Assembly (NCBI GenBank): GCA_964195425.1
Contig: CAXMOM010000065.1
Span: 62,001-126,000, forward strand
Origin: Glaciecola sp964195425
GTDB taxonomy: Bacteria > Pseudomonadota > Gammaproteobacteria > Enterobacterales > Alteromonadaceae
Reading direction: 5' to 3'
DNA: 64,000 nt
Part shown: one piece after another, positions 46,887 to 55,250 of the stretch
How the letters are laid out: each line of letters starts with the position of its first letter
Numbering within the stretch: position 1 is the first letter of the stretch
Made by a program: the position numbers and the translations under genes
The notes under the pieces: model-generated
What the model saw: only the letters and a program-made list of their open reading frames with translations
What the model was told of the DNA's origin: nothing
Databases searched by the model: none

Positions 46887-47348
46887 GTGCGCGAGATAGA
46901 AAGGCTCATTAAAACTTATGGCGAAAGCCATCAAAACAAAACCAATATTGCAATACATGCGATTGCGGTACCCAGTATATTCTTTGTCACAATAGGGCTG
47001 ATATGGTCAATTCCAGTCCCTGATTTTATTGCGCAATTTAAAATTACTTTTGCTCATATTGCTGCTATACCTGTCTTATATTATTATTTTAAGCTATCTG
47101 GTCCCATAGGTGCCGCAATGACATTGCTGATGTTACTCACACTTGGTGGCATAAAGTTGTTAGTAGCGGCTGATATAAGCGTCTGGCAATTTTCAATAGT
47201 GCTGTTTGTTGTGATGTGGATATTACAGTTTGTCGGTCATAAAATTGAGGGTAAGAAACCATCATTTTTTGAAGACCTCAGATATTTACTTGTAGGGCCG
47301 GCTTGGTGGTGGGTACATTGGCTAAAACGTATGAACATTAACTACTAG
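46887..47348 (+). CDS. DUF962/Mpo1-like integral membrane protein
   Basis: About 153 residues from the GTG at 46887, which has AGGA seven bases before it and gives the conserved N-terminus REIERLIKTYGESHQNKTN. The family signature SHQNKTNIAIHAIAVPSIFF with its histidines is present, as are four hydrophobic helices and the end FVGHKIEGKKPSFFEDLRYL (second histidine) plus GPAWW. Yeast Mpo1 of this family is an Fe-dependent dioxygenase of 2-hydroxy fatty acids; a lipid-oxidising role here is only a family inference. A strong terminator follows directly. Confidence 0.87.
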   Translation: MREIERLIKTYGESHQNKTNIAIHAIAVPSIFFVTIGLIWSIPVPDFIAQFKITFAHIAAIPVLYYYFKLSGPIGAAMTLLMLLTLGGIKLLVAADISVWQFSIVLFVVMWILQFVGHKIEGKKPSFFEDLRYLLVGPAWWWVHWLKRMNINY

Positions 47349-47380
47349 AAAAAAGATGCCGCATAGGCATCTTTTTTTTC
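47349..47380 (+). terminator. Bidirectional rho-independent terminator
   Basis: AAAAAAGATGCC pairs with GGCATCTTTTTTT across the five-base loop GCATA. It starts at the stop codon of the DUF962 gene and ends about 35 bp from the stop of the convergent pfkA gene, so it can serve both. Confidence 0.9.
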
Positions 47381-47414
47381 ATTCTTTATTCCTCCGAACT
47401 ATCAAAAATAGCGA

Positions 47415-48410
47415 CTAGCCGCGCAAGGTAATAGTATCTAACATTTCCATCGAATAAGGATTTAGTTTCTTTTCTTGTTCATCAATTGTTTCGAACGCAA
47501 CTGAGACTGGTAATGCCGCCTTAACACCCGCCATTACACCTTTCTCGCCGCGCAACATAGCTTGTAATGCATAGTTACCTAGTTTGGTAGCTAGCAGTCT
47601 GTCCTGCCAAACAGGTGAACCACCGCGTTGCACATGGCCTAAAGTAAGTATTCTTACGTCTATACCGGTTTCTGAATGTAAAGAATCTTGCAATATGTTG
47701 AGACCACCTGGCCATAAATTTTCAGTAACCACTATAATATGACTTGAATTGGCGCGATAGGCTCTACGTTTTGCTAATTTATCAAGAATGTTAACGAGTT
47801 CTTCAGCCGCCGAAGTAAAAGTTTCAGGTAAAATAACATGATCCGCCCCGCTAGATATTGCTGAGTTTAGCGCAATAAAACCGGCTTCTCTGCCCATTAC
47901 ATCAACCAGAAAAATACGCTCAAACGACTCGGCAGTATCACGTACCTTGTCTATTGATTCTACAGCTGTCTGAATAGCAGTATGATAGCCAATGGTATAG
48001 TCGGTCCCCGCTATATCGTTATCGATTGTGCCTGGGCAACCTATGATAGGCTTGTCCCAAAAAGCTTGTAATTTTTGGGCACCTCTAAAGGTACCATCAC
48101 CGCCAATAACAATTAGGCCATCTATCTTATTGTCGTTAAGGTGTTGGGCTGCTTTTTTGACATGCTCGTCTTGTTTGAATTTTTCACACCTAGCACTATA
48201 TAGCACTGTGCCGCCGCGCTGGAGAAGGTTATACACATCTACCGAGGTTAATGTTATGTAATCTTGCTTGAGTAGGCCAATATAGCCAGACTTATATCCA
48301 ATAACTTCAATATCAAGGCTTTGCGCGGTTAAACAGATAGATCTGATGCATGCGTTCATGCCGGGTGCATCGCCACCCGAGGTCAGTACTGCAATTTTCT
48401 TTAACGACAT
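47415..48410 (-). CDS. pfkA: ATP-dependent 6-phosphofructokinase
   Basis: A 331-residue glycolytic enzyme. The ATP site is visible as VLTSGGDAPGMNACIRS (residues about 8-24) and IGGDGTFRGAQ, with the glycine of ATP-type rather than the aspartate of PPi-type enzymes. The catalytic block is GCPGTIDNDIAGTDYTIGYH (about 124-143), and the substrate arginine is in VDVMGREAGF. Fructose-6-phosphate residues lie in LGHVQRGGSPVWQDR. Length is typical of bacterial PfkA. Monocistronic and convergent with the DUF962 gene. Confidence 0.95.
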   Translation of the reverse strand: MSLKKIAVLTSGGDAPGMNACIRSICLTAQSLDIEVIGYKSGYIGLLKQDYITLTSVDVYNLLQRGGTVLYSARCEKFKQDEHVKKAAQHLNDNKIDGLIVIGGDGTFRGAQKLQAFWDKPIIGCPGTIDNDIAGTDYTIGYHTAIQTAVESIDKVRDTAESFERIFLVDVMGREAGFIALNSAISSGADHVILPETFTSAAEELVNILDKLAKRRAYRANSSHIIVVTENLWPGGLNILQDSLHSETGIDVRILTLGHVQRGGSPVWQDRLLATKLGNYALQAMLRGEKGVMAGVKAALPVSVAFETIDEQEKKLNPYSMEMLDTITLRG

Positions 48411-48478
48411 ATGAAACCTTTAGTGTAGTATTTGTCGTATGTAAGGATAGCAAATAAATCAAGAAGGAAAACAACTGC

Positions 48479-49321
48479 ATGAAAAAAATTATTATATTGG
48501 TGTGCGTGCTTTTGTTAGGAGGCTGCTCGGCTAAGTTCGCTTATAACAATGTTGATTGGCTCATATACTGGTATTTAGACGATTACGTTGAACTCAACAA
48601 CGAACAAGAAGATATGTTTGACGATATGCTTAGCAGTTGGAAGCTTTGGCACAAACAAGACGAATTACCACAGTATCAGTCACAATTAGAAGATATTGTT
48701 GCTGATATCAAAAGCAAAAACATCAACGAACAAACTATCATATCTCATCGCGAGAGAGCCCGTGGTCATTGGGTAAGAGCGCGTGCGCACCTTGCTCCCG
48801 ATTTAGTAAGATTAGGCGCCACTTTATCGCAAGATCAAGTTATTTATTTATTCGCAAACCTCGAGAAAAAAAATGTTGAAGACGACGAGGAAATGCTCGA
48901 AAGCAGTACCTTAGACAGCGAAGAACGAGCTAAAAAATGGGTCAAACGCAATCAAAAAGGAATTAAAAAATGGCTCGGTAAATTAAGCGAAGAGCAAAAA
49001 GAACATATTAGCACTTTTTATGACAGCTTCGAATCTACCGGCCCTTATTGGACTGAGTATAAACGTGAATATCAACAGCAATTAAGAGAAGTATTTGCGC
49101 TTTCAACAAGAGATGAGACTTTTCAAGAAAGGTTGCATGAACTTGTTGTAGATCCAGAACAATTTAGAACGCCTGAATTTCAAAGCGCAATGGAAGTTAA
49201 CACCCAAGCAAGCACCGAGTATATGATAGGGATTATGGCATTATCTACCGACAAGCAAATTAACCGTTTGCTTGACGAGATAAGCGAATTCCAAAAGGAT
49301 CTAATAAGCCTTCAGAAGTAA
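48479..49321 (+). CDS. DUF6279 family lipoprotein
   Basis: A 280-residue lipoprotein with a classical lipobox (VLLLGGCSAK, cysteine near residue 16). The mature start KFAYNNVDWLIYWYLDDYVE is characteristic of the DUF6279 family. The rest is helical and strongly charged (many D/E/K/R), fitting an extended helical periplasmic protein. Function of the family is not established. The ATG follows AAGAAGGAAAAC. Monocistronic; no direct partner nearby. Confidence 0.85.
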   Translation: MKKIIILVCVLLLGGCSAKFAYNNVDWLIYWYLDDYVELNNEQEDMFDDMLSSWKLWHKQDELPQYQSQLEDIVADIKSKNINEQTIISHRERARGHWVRARAHLAPDLVRLGATLSQDQVIYLFANLEKKNVEDDEEMLESSTLDSEERAKKWVKRNQKGIKKWLGKLSEEQKEHISTFYDSFESTGPYWTEYKREYQQQLREVFALSTRDETFQERLHELVVDPEQFRTPEFQSAMEVNTQASTEYMIGIMALSTDKQINRLLDEISEFQKDLISLQK

Positions 49322-49400
49322 TTAATTAGATACCTAAGTTACTAAGAATAAACGAAGCAGCTTACCTTTTATTAGACGGTTTAAAAGCAAGGAGTACGAT

Positions 49401-49493
49401 GTGAACTGCATTCAATATCTACTAACACAAACGATAAGCCTAGTTGTACTAAATGCCGCCTATAAATATGCCTATAGTGATGAATATAAATAA
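49401..49493 (+). CDS. Possible 30-codon leader peptide directly before the carboxylase gene
   Basis: A GTG-started frame of 30 codons (NCIQYLLTQTISLVVLNAAY) with AAGGAG about six bases before it. Its TAA stop (49491-49493) directly abuts the ATG of the next gene at 49494. This spacing would allow translational coupling. The peptide is partly hydrophobic and has no known family. It could be a chance frame; the good ribosome-binding site and the abutting stop are the only support. Confidence 0.3.
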   Translation: MNCIQYLLTQTISLVVLNAAYKYAYSDEYK

Positions 49494-51029
49494 ATGACGA
49501 ATTCAACCCCAATAGATCAAGAGTTAGCCGCTAGGCTTGCCAAAACAGAAGATAAAGCACGGATAACTCAAGCCACTAAAAGACATGCAAAAGGCTACAA
49601 TACTGCGCGAGAAAACCTCGATAAGTTATGTGACGGGAGTGATTTTAGTGAGTATGGCCAATTAGCCGTAGCGGCACAAAGACAACGCCGAGAGTATGAA
49701 GAATTGCAGTCTGAAACTGCCGCAGATGGTGTTATTACTGGGGTTGCATCTATTAATAGTAAGCACATTAATATAGCTGATACGAAGTTGACTTCGCATC
49801 ATCCACATAACACTGTATTAATAGTGAACGATTATTCGGTGCTGGCGGGCACTCAAGGTTACTTCCACCACTTGAAAATAGACCGTATGCTACACATTGC
49901 TTCGAAAAAGAACTTGCCCGTTATTATGTTTACGGAAGGGGGTGGCGGTCGTCCTGGCGACACCGATATTTCAACGGTCAATTCAGGTTTGCAATGCGCA
50001 ACATTCGGTCATTGGGCTGGCCTAACAGGAAAAGTCCCCCGTATAGCTGTCAATAATGGCTACTGTTTTGCGGGTAACGCTGCTTTGTTTGGCGTTGCTG
50101 ATATTACTATTGCCACAGAATCATCATCAATCGGCATGGCTGGACCGGCAATGATTGAGGGCGGTGGATTGGGTAAGTTTACACCTGCTGAAATTGGTCC
50201 TATAGATGTTCAGGCCAAAAATGGTGTAGTAGATATTGTAGCGGACAATGAAAACCATGCTATTGAGCTTGCCAAAGTATGTTTAGGATATTTTCAAGGT
50301 CATACTAATACCTGGCAAGCACCAAAAAGTGATGCTTTAGCCAAGGTGTTGCCTCAAGACAGACGTTTTGTTTACGACATGCACAAAATAATAGATGGGA
50401 TTGTTGATAAGGACTCCTTTACCGAGCTTTCATCTCAATACGGAGGCGCTATTATTCAAGGGTTTGCCAGAATAGAAGGCAAACCAATTGGCTTGATCGC
50501 GAACAATTGCAAAGTGCTGGGCGGTGCTATTGATGTAGACGCCGCAAATAAACTTAACCGGTTTATGCGCTTGTGCAATCAATTTAAAATTCCCTTGGTG
50601 TCGTTAACCGATACGCCTGGCTTTATGGTGGGGCCTGAGCATGAAAAGAGTGGGGCGGTGCGCCAATTGAGCGAACTTTTTGCAACAGGTGCTAATTTAT
50701 CGGTTGATTTCATTGCCATTGTTATTCGCAAATGTTACGGATTAGGTGCGCAGGCTATGCTGTCTGGAAGCACCTCAAATCCTAGTTACATGGTTTCATG
50801 GCCACAAGGCGAGTTTGGTCCGATGGGGCTTGAAGGCGCTATAAAACTGGGCTTTAAAAAAGAATTAGCTAACGAAAAAGACGCCAAAAAACGAAAAGTA
50901 TTATTCGATAAACTACTAGCGAAGCAGTATGAAAAAGGCAAAGCGCTAGAAGTTGCGACTATGCTTGAAATAGATGCAGTGATTGACCCTTGCGATACGC
51001 GAAGAACTTTAGCCAATGCATTAAACTGA
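49494..51029 (+). CDS. Acyl-CoA carboxylase, carboxyltransferase (beta) subunit
   Basis: A 511-residue carboxyltransferase of the propionyl-/methylcrotonyl-CoA carboxylase family. The N-terminal half shows RLAKTEDKARITQATKRHAK and GVITGVASINSKHINIA; the oxyanion-hole glycine stretches include FTEGGGGRPGD and YCFAGNAALFGVADI. The C-terminal half has LTDTPGFMVGPEHEKSG and YMVSWPQGEFGPMGLEGA. It would transfer carboxylate from carboxybiotin to an acyl-CoA. No biotin carboxylase or biotin-carrier gene lies beside it, so the partner subunit must be encoded elsewhere and the acyl substrate remains open. Confidence 0.88.
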   Translation: MTNSTPIDQELAARLAKTEDKARITQATKRHAKGYNTARENLDKLCDGSDFSEYGQLAVAAQRQRREYEELQSETAADGVITGVASINSKHINIADTKLTSHHPHNTVLIVNDYSVLAGTQGYFHHLKIDRMLHIASKKNLPVIMFTEGGGGRPGDTDISTVNSGLQCATFGHWAGLTGKVPRIAVNNGYCFAGNAALFGVADITIATESSSIGMAGPAMIEGGGLGKFTPAEIGPIDVQAKNGVVDIVADNENHAIELAKVCLGYFQGHTNTWQAPKSDALAKVLPQDRRFVYDMHKIIDGIVDKDSFTELSSQYGGAIIQGFARIEGKPIGLIANNCKVLGGAIDVDAANKLNRFMRLCNQFKIPLVSLTDTPGFMVGPEHEKSGAVRQLSELFATGANLSVDFIAIVIRKCYGLGAQAMLSGSTSNPSYMVSWPQGEFGPMGLEGAIKLGFKKELANEKDAKKRKVLFDKLLAKQYEKGKALEVATMLEIDAVIDPCDTRRTLANALN

Positions 51030-51037
51030 GCAAATGC

Positions 51038-52684
51038 TTAGGATAACGCATCTTCTACTTCTGCGCGCATTCTTTCAAATTTGGTCTTGTGCACAGACTT
51101 CAAAGGCATGTTATTGATAAAGCGGAAAAGCTCTCTTGCTTCAATAATGTGTTTGCCTTCAGGCTTTTCAGTTTGTTTAATAAGCTTTGCTAAAGACTGC
51201 ATTAAATTAAGGGTAATACCAATATTTAGGGGTGAAATTTTCTTAGCGTGACAAAATTCTTCATAAGCATTGGCATAGCTGCCTTGCCCATATAATTCGA
51301 TACCTAATTTGTTATGCTTGACGTATTTCGTTCTGTTTTTTTGTATTTTAGCTGATTCTGACTGTGCTAAATACAGAATTGAGCTATCTACTTTCTCAGG
51401 GTTCTTTTTGATGATGGCGGCTAATTTTGCAGCTTCTTCATAATCACCTAAATCAAGCATTAGCTTTAAACTGTCGGCGGCCATGGCTACGGGATATTCA
51501 GTGAAATTGCGTTCTATTTCAATTTGACTCTCTTCTAATGCTTTTTTAGAATCGCTTGTTTTACCCTCTAAATGAAGCATTCTGGCATGAATGATGGATT
51601 CAAAAATACCAAAATCGAAATCATCTGGTTGGGTTTTTGTGCTCTCGTCATTTTTAGCTCGATGCATTGCTACAATCGATTCTTGCATAAACTTATTGCG
51701 TACGCTTTTACTTTCAGCATTCTCAGCTACATCTAAAATGCTGCGAACATAGCCACACAAATGATTAACGTTTTTATGTACCGAGCGTTGTGACAGTTCA
51801 AAGATAGACTTAGCGCTATTCATCGCTAATTCGAAATCATCATTTTCTCTGGCAATTTCACATACTCTAAAATGTCTATCAATGGATAATGGAGATAACG
51901 ACAAGGCTTCTAAAATAAATTTAAGCGCTTCGGGTTTTTTATTGTTTTGTAAGTACGCGTCGGCAATAATGTCGTATGCTTCAACATTGTGCATAAAGCT
52001 TTCAATAGCGTCTTTTGCAAGGGTAATTGCTTCTTCAAACTTATGCTGTAGAAGCTTCGTTTTTGCTAACGCACACAAAGCCCATTGCACTTGGCGCTGG
52101 GCGAGAATCTTTTCTAAAATACTTTCGGCTTCACTATAGTTTTCAACTTTCCAACAAAGTTTTACTAAAATTTGTAAAAGGTGATTGGCGTATCTTTGCT
52201 CAGTTTCTAAAAAGTGTCGGCATGTTTCTGTGCTTAGTTCATATTTACCATGGTCGATTTGGCTATATAATGCAGATAAAGTAATACGTCTAGTAATAGC
52301 GCGGGTAATTCGAGAATTTAGCTGTGCTTGAGAAAATGGTTTAATGAGGTAGTCGTCGGGTTGTTTTTCGATCGAACCCAATACCATAGATCTTGCGCTA
52401 TCACCGCTTATCATAATAAAGACGGTAGAAGGACGTATAAGGTGCAGGGTACGAATTTCTTCTAAAAATTCAAAGCCATTCTTGCGATTAGTACCTAAAT
52501 GCAAATCGCAAACAACGATATCAAACTTTTTTACTTTACATGCTTTTATGCCTGCTTCAGCCGACATTTCAGTAGTAACTTTCGTTGCCCCTAGGCTATT
52601 AAGTAATCCTTTTAATAGCATTAAAAATGGGCGCCTGTCTTCAATTACCAAACAACGTTTATCGGAATAATCTAAGGTTCTCAT
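51038..52684 (-). CDS. Response regulator with long TPR-like output region (paralogue)
   Basis: 548 residues from the ATG at 52684, chosen because AAAGGAAAC precedes it. The receiver reads CLVIEDRRPFLMLLKGLLNS, with phosphoacceptor in IVVCDLHLGTNRKNGFEF, the serine in FIMISGDSARSM and lysine in DYLIKPFSQ. Then about 420 residues of helical repeats follow (ALKFILEALSLSPLSIDRHF; AYEEFCHAKKISPLNIGITL). The plan and several positions match the protein at 23978, so they are paralogues about 26 kb apart. No DNA-binding domain and no adjacent kinase gene were found. Confidence 0.85.
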   Translation of the reverse strand: MRTLDYSDKRCLVIEDRRPFLMLLKGLLNSLGATKVTTEMSAEAGIKACKVKKFDIVVCDLHLGTNRKNGFEFLEEIRTLHLIRPSTVFIMISGDSARSMVLGSIEKQPDDYLIKPFSQAQLNSRITRAITRRITLSALYSQIDHGKYELSTETCRHFLETEQRYANHLLQILVKLCWKVENYSEAESILEKILAQRQVQWALCALAKTKLLQHKFEEAITLAKDAIESFMHNVEAYDIIADAYLQNNKKPEALKFILEALSLSPLSIDRHFRVCEIARENDDFELAMNSAKSIFELSQRSVHKNVNHLCGYVRSILDVAENAESKSVRNKFMQESIVAMHRAKNDESTKTQPDDFDFGIFESIIHARMLHLEGKTSDSKKALEESQIEIERNFTEYPVAMAADSLKLMLDLGDYEEAAKLAAIIKKNPEKVDSSILYLAQSESAKIQKNRTKYVKHNKLGIELYGQGSYANAYEEFCHAKKISPLNIGITLNLMQSLAKLIKQTEKPEGKHIIEARELFRFINNMPLKSVHKTKFERMRAEVEDALS

Positions 52685-52905
52685 AGTTTCCTTTGCTAAA
52701 CATTGGCTTAGCATTTATAAATCTGGTAGATATTTCATATAATGACCAAGGTATGAACATTGGAATATCGGCGCTAGCCTTGTTCATCCCGGCCTAATTT
52801 GTTGCGACTTATTTATCGACTTTATACAAAAAGACTTGAGTAAGTAGGAGAGCTTGTCGATATCTATACTTACCAATAATTGTATTTTTATAGTTAATAC
52901 TTCTT

Positions 52906-53502
52906 ATGCAAATTTCGTCGTATATTCAATCTGTAGACAAGCAGCTTAGTCGTACGTTACATCAAGCGGGCCATAGTACTTCTGTATTCGGATGGTACTT
53001 AGCTTTACAGATGACAAGTGCCCAGTCATATAATGCTAAAAATGAAGGCGCGATAGAGCATAGTTTGCTATACGCAAGTATAAATCTCCCTTCAGCCCCA
53101 AAGCCTAGTTTATATGTTGAAAACAAGCATTTTACACAATACGCAAGGCAGGCCAATAGTCTTCATACTTGTAAGCATCCATCAATATTAATTCAGTTTT
53201 ATAATAGCCTGCAACCTCACAGTTTACATTGCACAAAAGAAGAGCAAAAACTGCCCGTTGAGGTAATTGAAAACACTTCGGTTTTTGTGCAAAACACCCT
53301 TAAACCCGATGAATATATAAGGCAATACAAGGGGGTTGAAGATAATCCAAGTAACAATAAAGAACAGCACGAAAAAGATAGTAATTCAAATATACTTCAT
53401 CCCCATGATATTCCATATGAGTCCTTAAGCGAATTGCCCGCTAGCGAATTCGTAGATGCTACTTTTGCGAGTATTGAGCAAGGTATGGCCGTTAACGTTT
53501 AA
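52906..53502 (+). CDS. Conserved hypothetical protein
   Basis: A 198-residue cytoplasmic protein without signal peptide or membrane helix. The first 130 residues look folded (SVFGWYLALQMTSAQSYNAK; KHPSILIQFYNSLQPHSLHC), the rest acidic and low-complexity (EDNPSNNKEQHEKDSNSN) with a final DIPYESLSEL. I suspect the VC2046/SO_2500 family of gammaproteobacteria but am not sure. It sits between a response regulator and trhO, each with its own promoter region. Confidence 0.7.
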   Translation: MQISSYIQSVDKQLSRTLHQAGHSTSVFGWYLALQMTSAQSYNAKNEGAIEHSLLYASINLPSAPKPSLYVENKHFTQYARQANSLHTCKHPSILIQFYNSLQPHSLHCTKEEQKLPVEVIENTSVFVQNTLKPDEYIRQYKGVEDNPSNNKEQHEKDSNSNILHPHDIPYESLSELPASEFVDATFASIEQGMAVNV

Positions 53503-53643
53503 GCATATTCTGGCACATTCATTTTTACCATTGTAGTTCCTCAGCAGCCGTGCTATCAAATTGGCGATTAAAGCTTTGCTATGCTAGTATTTGCGCCGCA
53601 ATTTTGCTTTGGTTTTACGTTCCAACTCGCAAAGGAAAAAACA

Positions 53644-54663
53644 ATGACCTCCAGTCATAATCAAAAAGATACGCCAACATATTTAGTCTGTGCACTTTAT
53701 AAGTTTGTGACTTTAGAAAACTATATTGAAATGCGCGAGCCATTGCGCGAATTTATGGAAACGAATCGCATTAGAGGCACTATTTTACTTGCTCATGAAG
53801 GTCTCAATGGCACTGTGTCGGGTTCTAAAGAGGGTATTGATGCGGTGCTCGCCTATTTAAATGCCGATGAGCGTATTTCGCCTATTTCACAAAAATTTTC
53901 TTGGCATGAAGAGCAACCGTTTTATCGCACAAAAGTAAAACTAAAAAAAGAAATTGTGACTATGGGTGTGGAAGGCATAGATCCTCTTAAAACCTCAGGT
54001 ACATATGTATCAGCAAAAGATTGGAATGCCCTAATATCTGATCCTGACGTTACCGTAATCGACACACGTAATGACTATGAAATTGAAATAGGGACGTTCA
54101 AAAACGCGGTAAATCCACATACTGATTCATTTCGCGAATTTCCAGAATACGTAAGTAAAGAATTAGACCCTAGCAAACATAGAAAAGTAGCCATGTATTG
54201 TACAGGGGGTATTCGTTGTGAAAAATCTACTGCGTATTTAAAAGAGCAGGGATTTAATGAAGTTTATCACTTAGAAGGTGGCATATTACAATACTTAGAA
54301 GATGTGCCCGAATCGGATTCTTTGTGGGAAGGCGACTGTTTTGTCTTTGATAATAGAGTGGCAGTTAATCATAAGCTAGAAAAAAGTCATTATGATCAGT
54401 GCTATGGCTGCAGATTACCTATTACAGAAGAAGACAAACTAAGTGATCAGTTTGAAGCAGGCGTTACCTGTCCAGCTTGCTATGGCTCTCATACTAACGA
54501 TCAGTTAGCGCGCTTTAGAGAACGTGAAAAACAAGTCAATCTTGCAAAAAAAAGGTCACAAGAGCACGTTGGTGCAGATGCACGTGACTTAATGCAAAGC
54601 AAGCGAAATGAAAAAGCACAGGCGCAACGAATAAGAGCTTTGGCTAAAAATAAACAGGGATGA
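53644..54663 (+). CDS. trhO: tRNA uridine(34) hydroxylase, rhodanese family (TrhO/YceA)
   Basis: 339 residues from the ATG at 53644, preceded by AAAGGA; an upstream in-frame ATG gives 21 unconserved codons. TrhO adds oxygen to U34 of certain tRNAs, the first step of 5-(carboxy)methoxyuridine formation. The N-terminal domain contains IRGTILLAHEGLNGTVSGS, followed by FYRTKVKLKKEIVTMG. The rhodanese domain holds VIDTRNDYEIEIGTF and the catalytic cysteine in MYCTGGIRCEKSTAYL (about residue 183). The C-terminal part has CYGCRLPI and CPACYG, two cysteine pairs typical of this family. Confidence 0.93.
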   Translation: MTSSHNQKDTPTYLVCALYKFVTLENYIEMREPLREFMETNRIRGTILLAHEGLNGTVSGSKEGIDAVLAYLNADERISPISQKFSWHEEQPFYRTKVKLKKEIVTMGVEGIDPLKTSGTYVSAKDWNALISDPDVTVIDTRNDYEIEIGTFKNAVNPHTDSFREFPEYVSKELDPSKHRKVAMYCTGGIRCEKSTAYLKEQGFNEVYHLEGGILQYLEDVPESDSLWEGDCFVFDNRVAVNHKLEKSHYDQCYGCRLPITEEDKLSDQFEAGVTCPACYGSHTNDQLARFREREKQVNLAKKRSQEHVGADARDLMQSKRNEKAQAQRIRALAKNKQG

Positions 54664-54840
54664 AGCTTTGTTACCGATAGTTGAACATGTAATTAAGCAG
54701 ACAGCTACGCTTAAACATTGAGCAATAAAAAATATGCGGGGTGATTAGACCAAGAATAAACACCTATACAGAGTTTTCTCTAGACTTTGCTTAAGGTAAA
54801 AGAGTAAACTTTACAAAAGCTTACTAAAGTGGAAAAAACA

Positions 54841-55101
54841 ATGACTGATTCTAAATCAGCTAGTGAAGATCTCAGCCCTGAAAAGATTGCTGAAATACGC
54901 AAAGAATTTGATTATTTTGATAGCGACAACAACGGTCAAATAGACTTGCGTGAGTTTATTGAAATGCTAACAATACTGTCTCCCAAAACCAAAGCTAATC
55001 ATGTTGAGGAAGGATTTAATATGATTGATGATAGCGGCGATGGCTATATTGATTTTGACGAGTTTTTAGAGTGGTGGCAAGATTGCTGGTGGGAATATTA
55101 A
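54841..55101 (+). CDS. EF-hand calcium-binding protein
   Basis: A small acidic protein of 86 residues from the ATG at 54841. Two EF-hand loops are clear: DSDNNGQIDLREF (about residues 31-43) and DDSGDGYIDFDEF (about residues 67-79), both with acid at positions 1, 3, 5 and 12 as needed for calcium. No signal peptide, so a cytoplasmic calcium sensor or buffer is likely. It ends with an unusual tryptophan-rich tail (WWQDCWWEY). Monocistronic; a strong hairpin follows 90 bp downstream. Confidence 0.85.
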   Translation: MTDSKSASEDLSPEKIAEIRKEFDYFDSDNNGQIDLREFIEMLTILSPKTKANHVEEGFNMIDDSGDGYIDFDEFLEWWQDCWWEY

Positions 55102-55192
55102 GACTTACTAACATCCTTCGTATTATCTAAGGCCCTCCCCACATTAGAACCTACCCTAATGCTTAGTTTTCGAAAAATTTATTAGACATGTT

Positions 55193-55217
55193 ATAGCCTA
55201 GTATCTTACTAGGCTAT
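55193..55217. terminator. Hairpin between convergent genes, probable terminator
   Basis: ATAGCCTAGTA and TACTAGGCTAT form an 11-bp perfect stem around a three-base loop. It lies between the stop codons of the EF-hand gene and the convergent helicase gene. The following T-run is weak (ATTTAT), so termination strength is uncertain. Confidence 0.6.
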
Positions 55218-55250
55218 TTATGAATGGGTTCAGCGCACACATTATTGATG

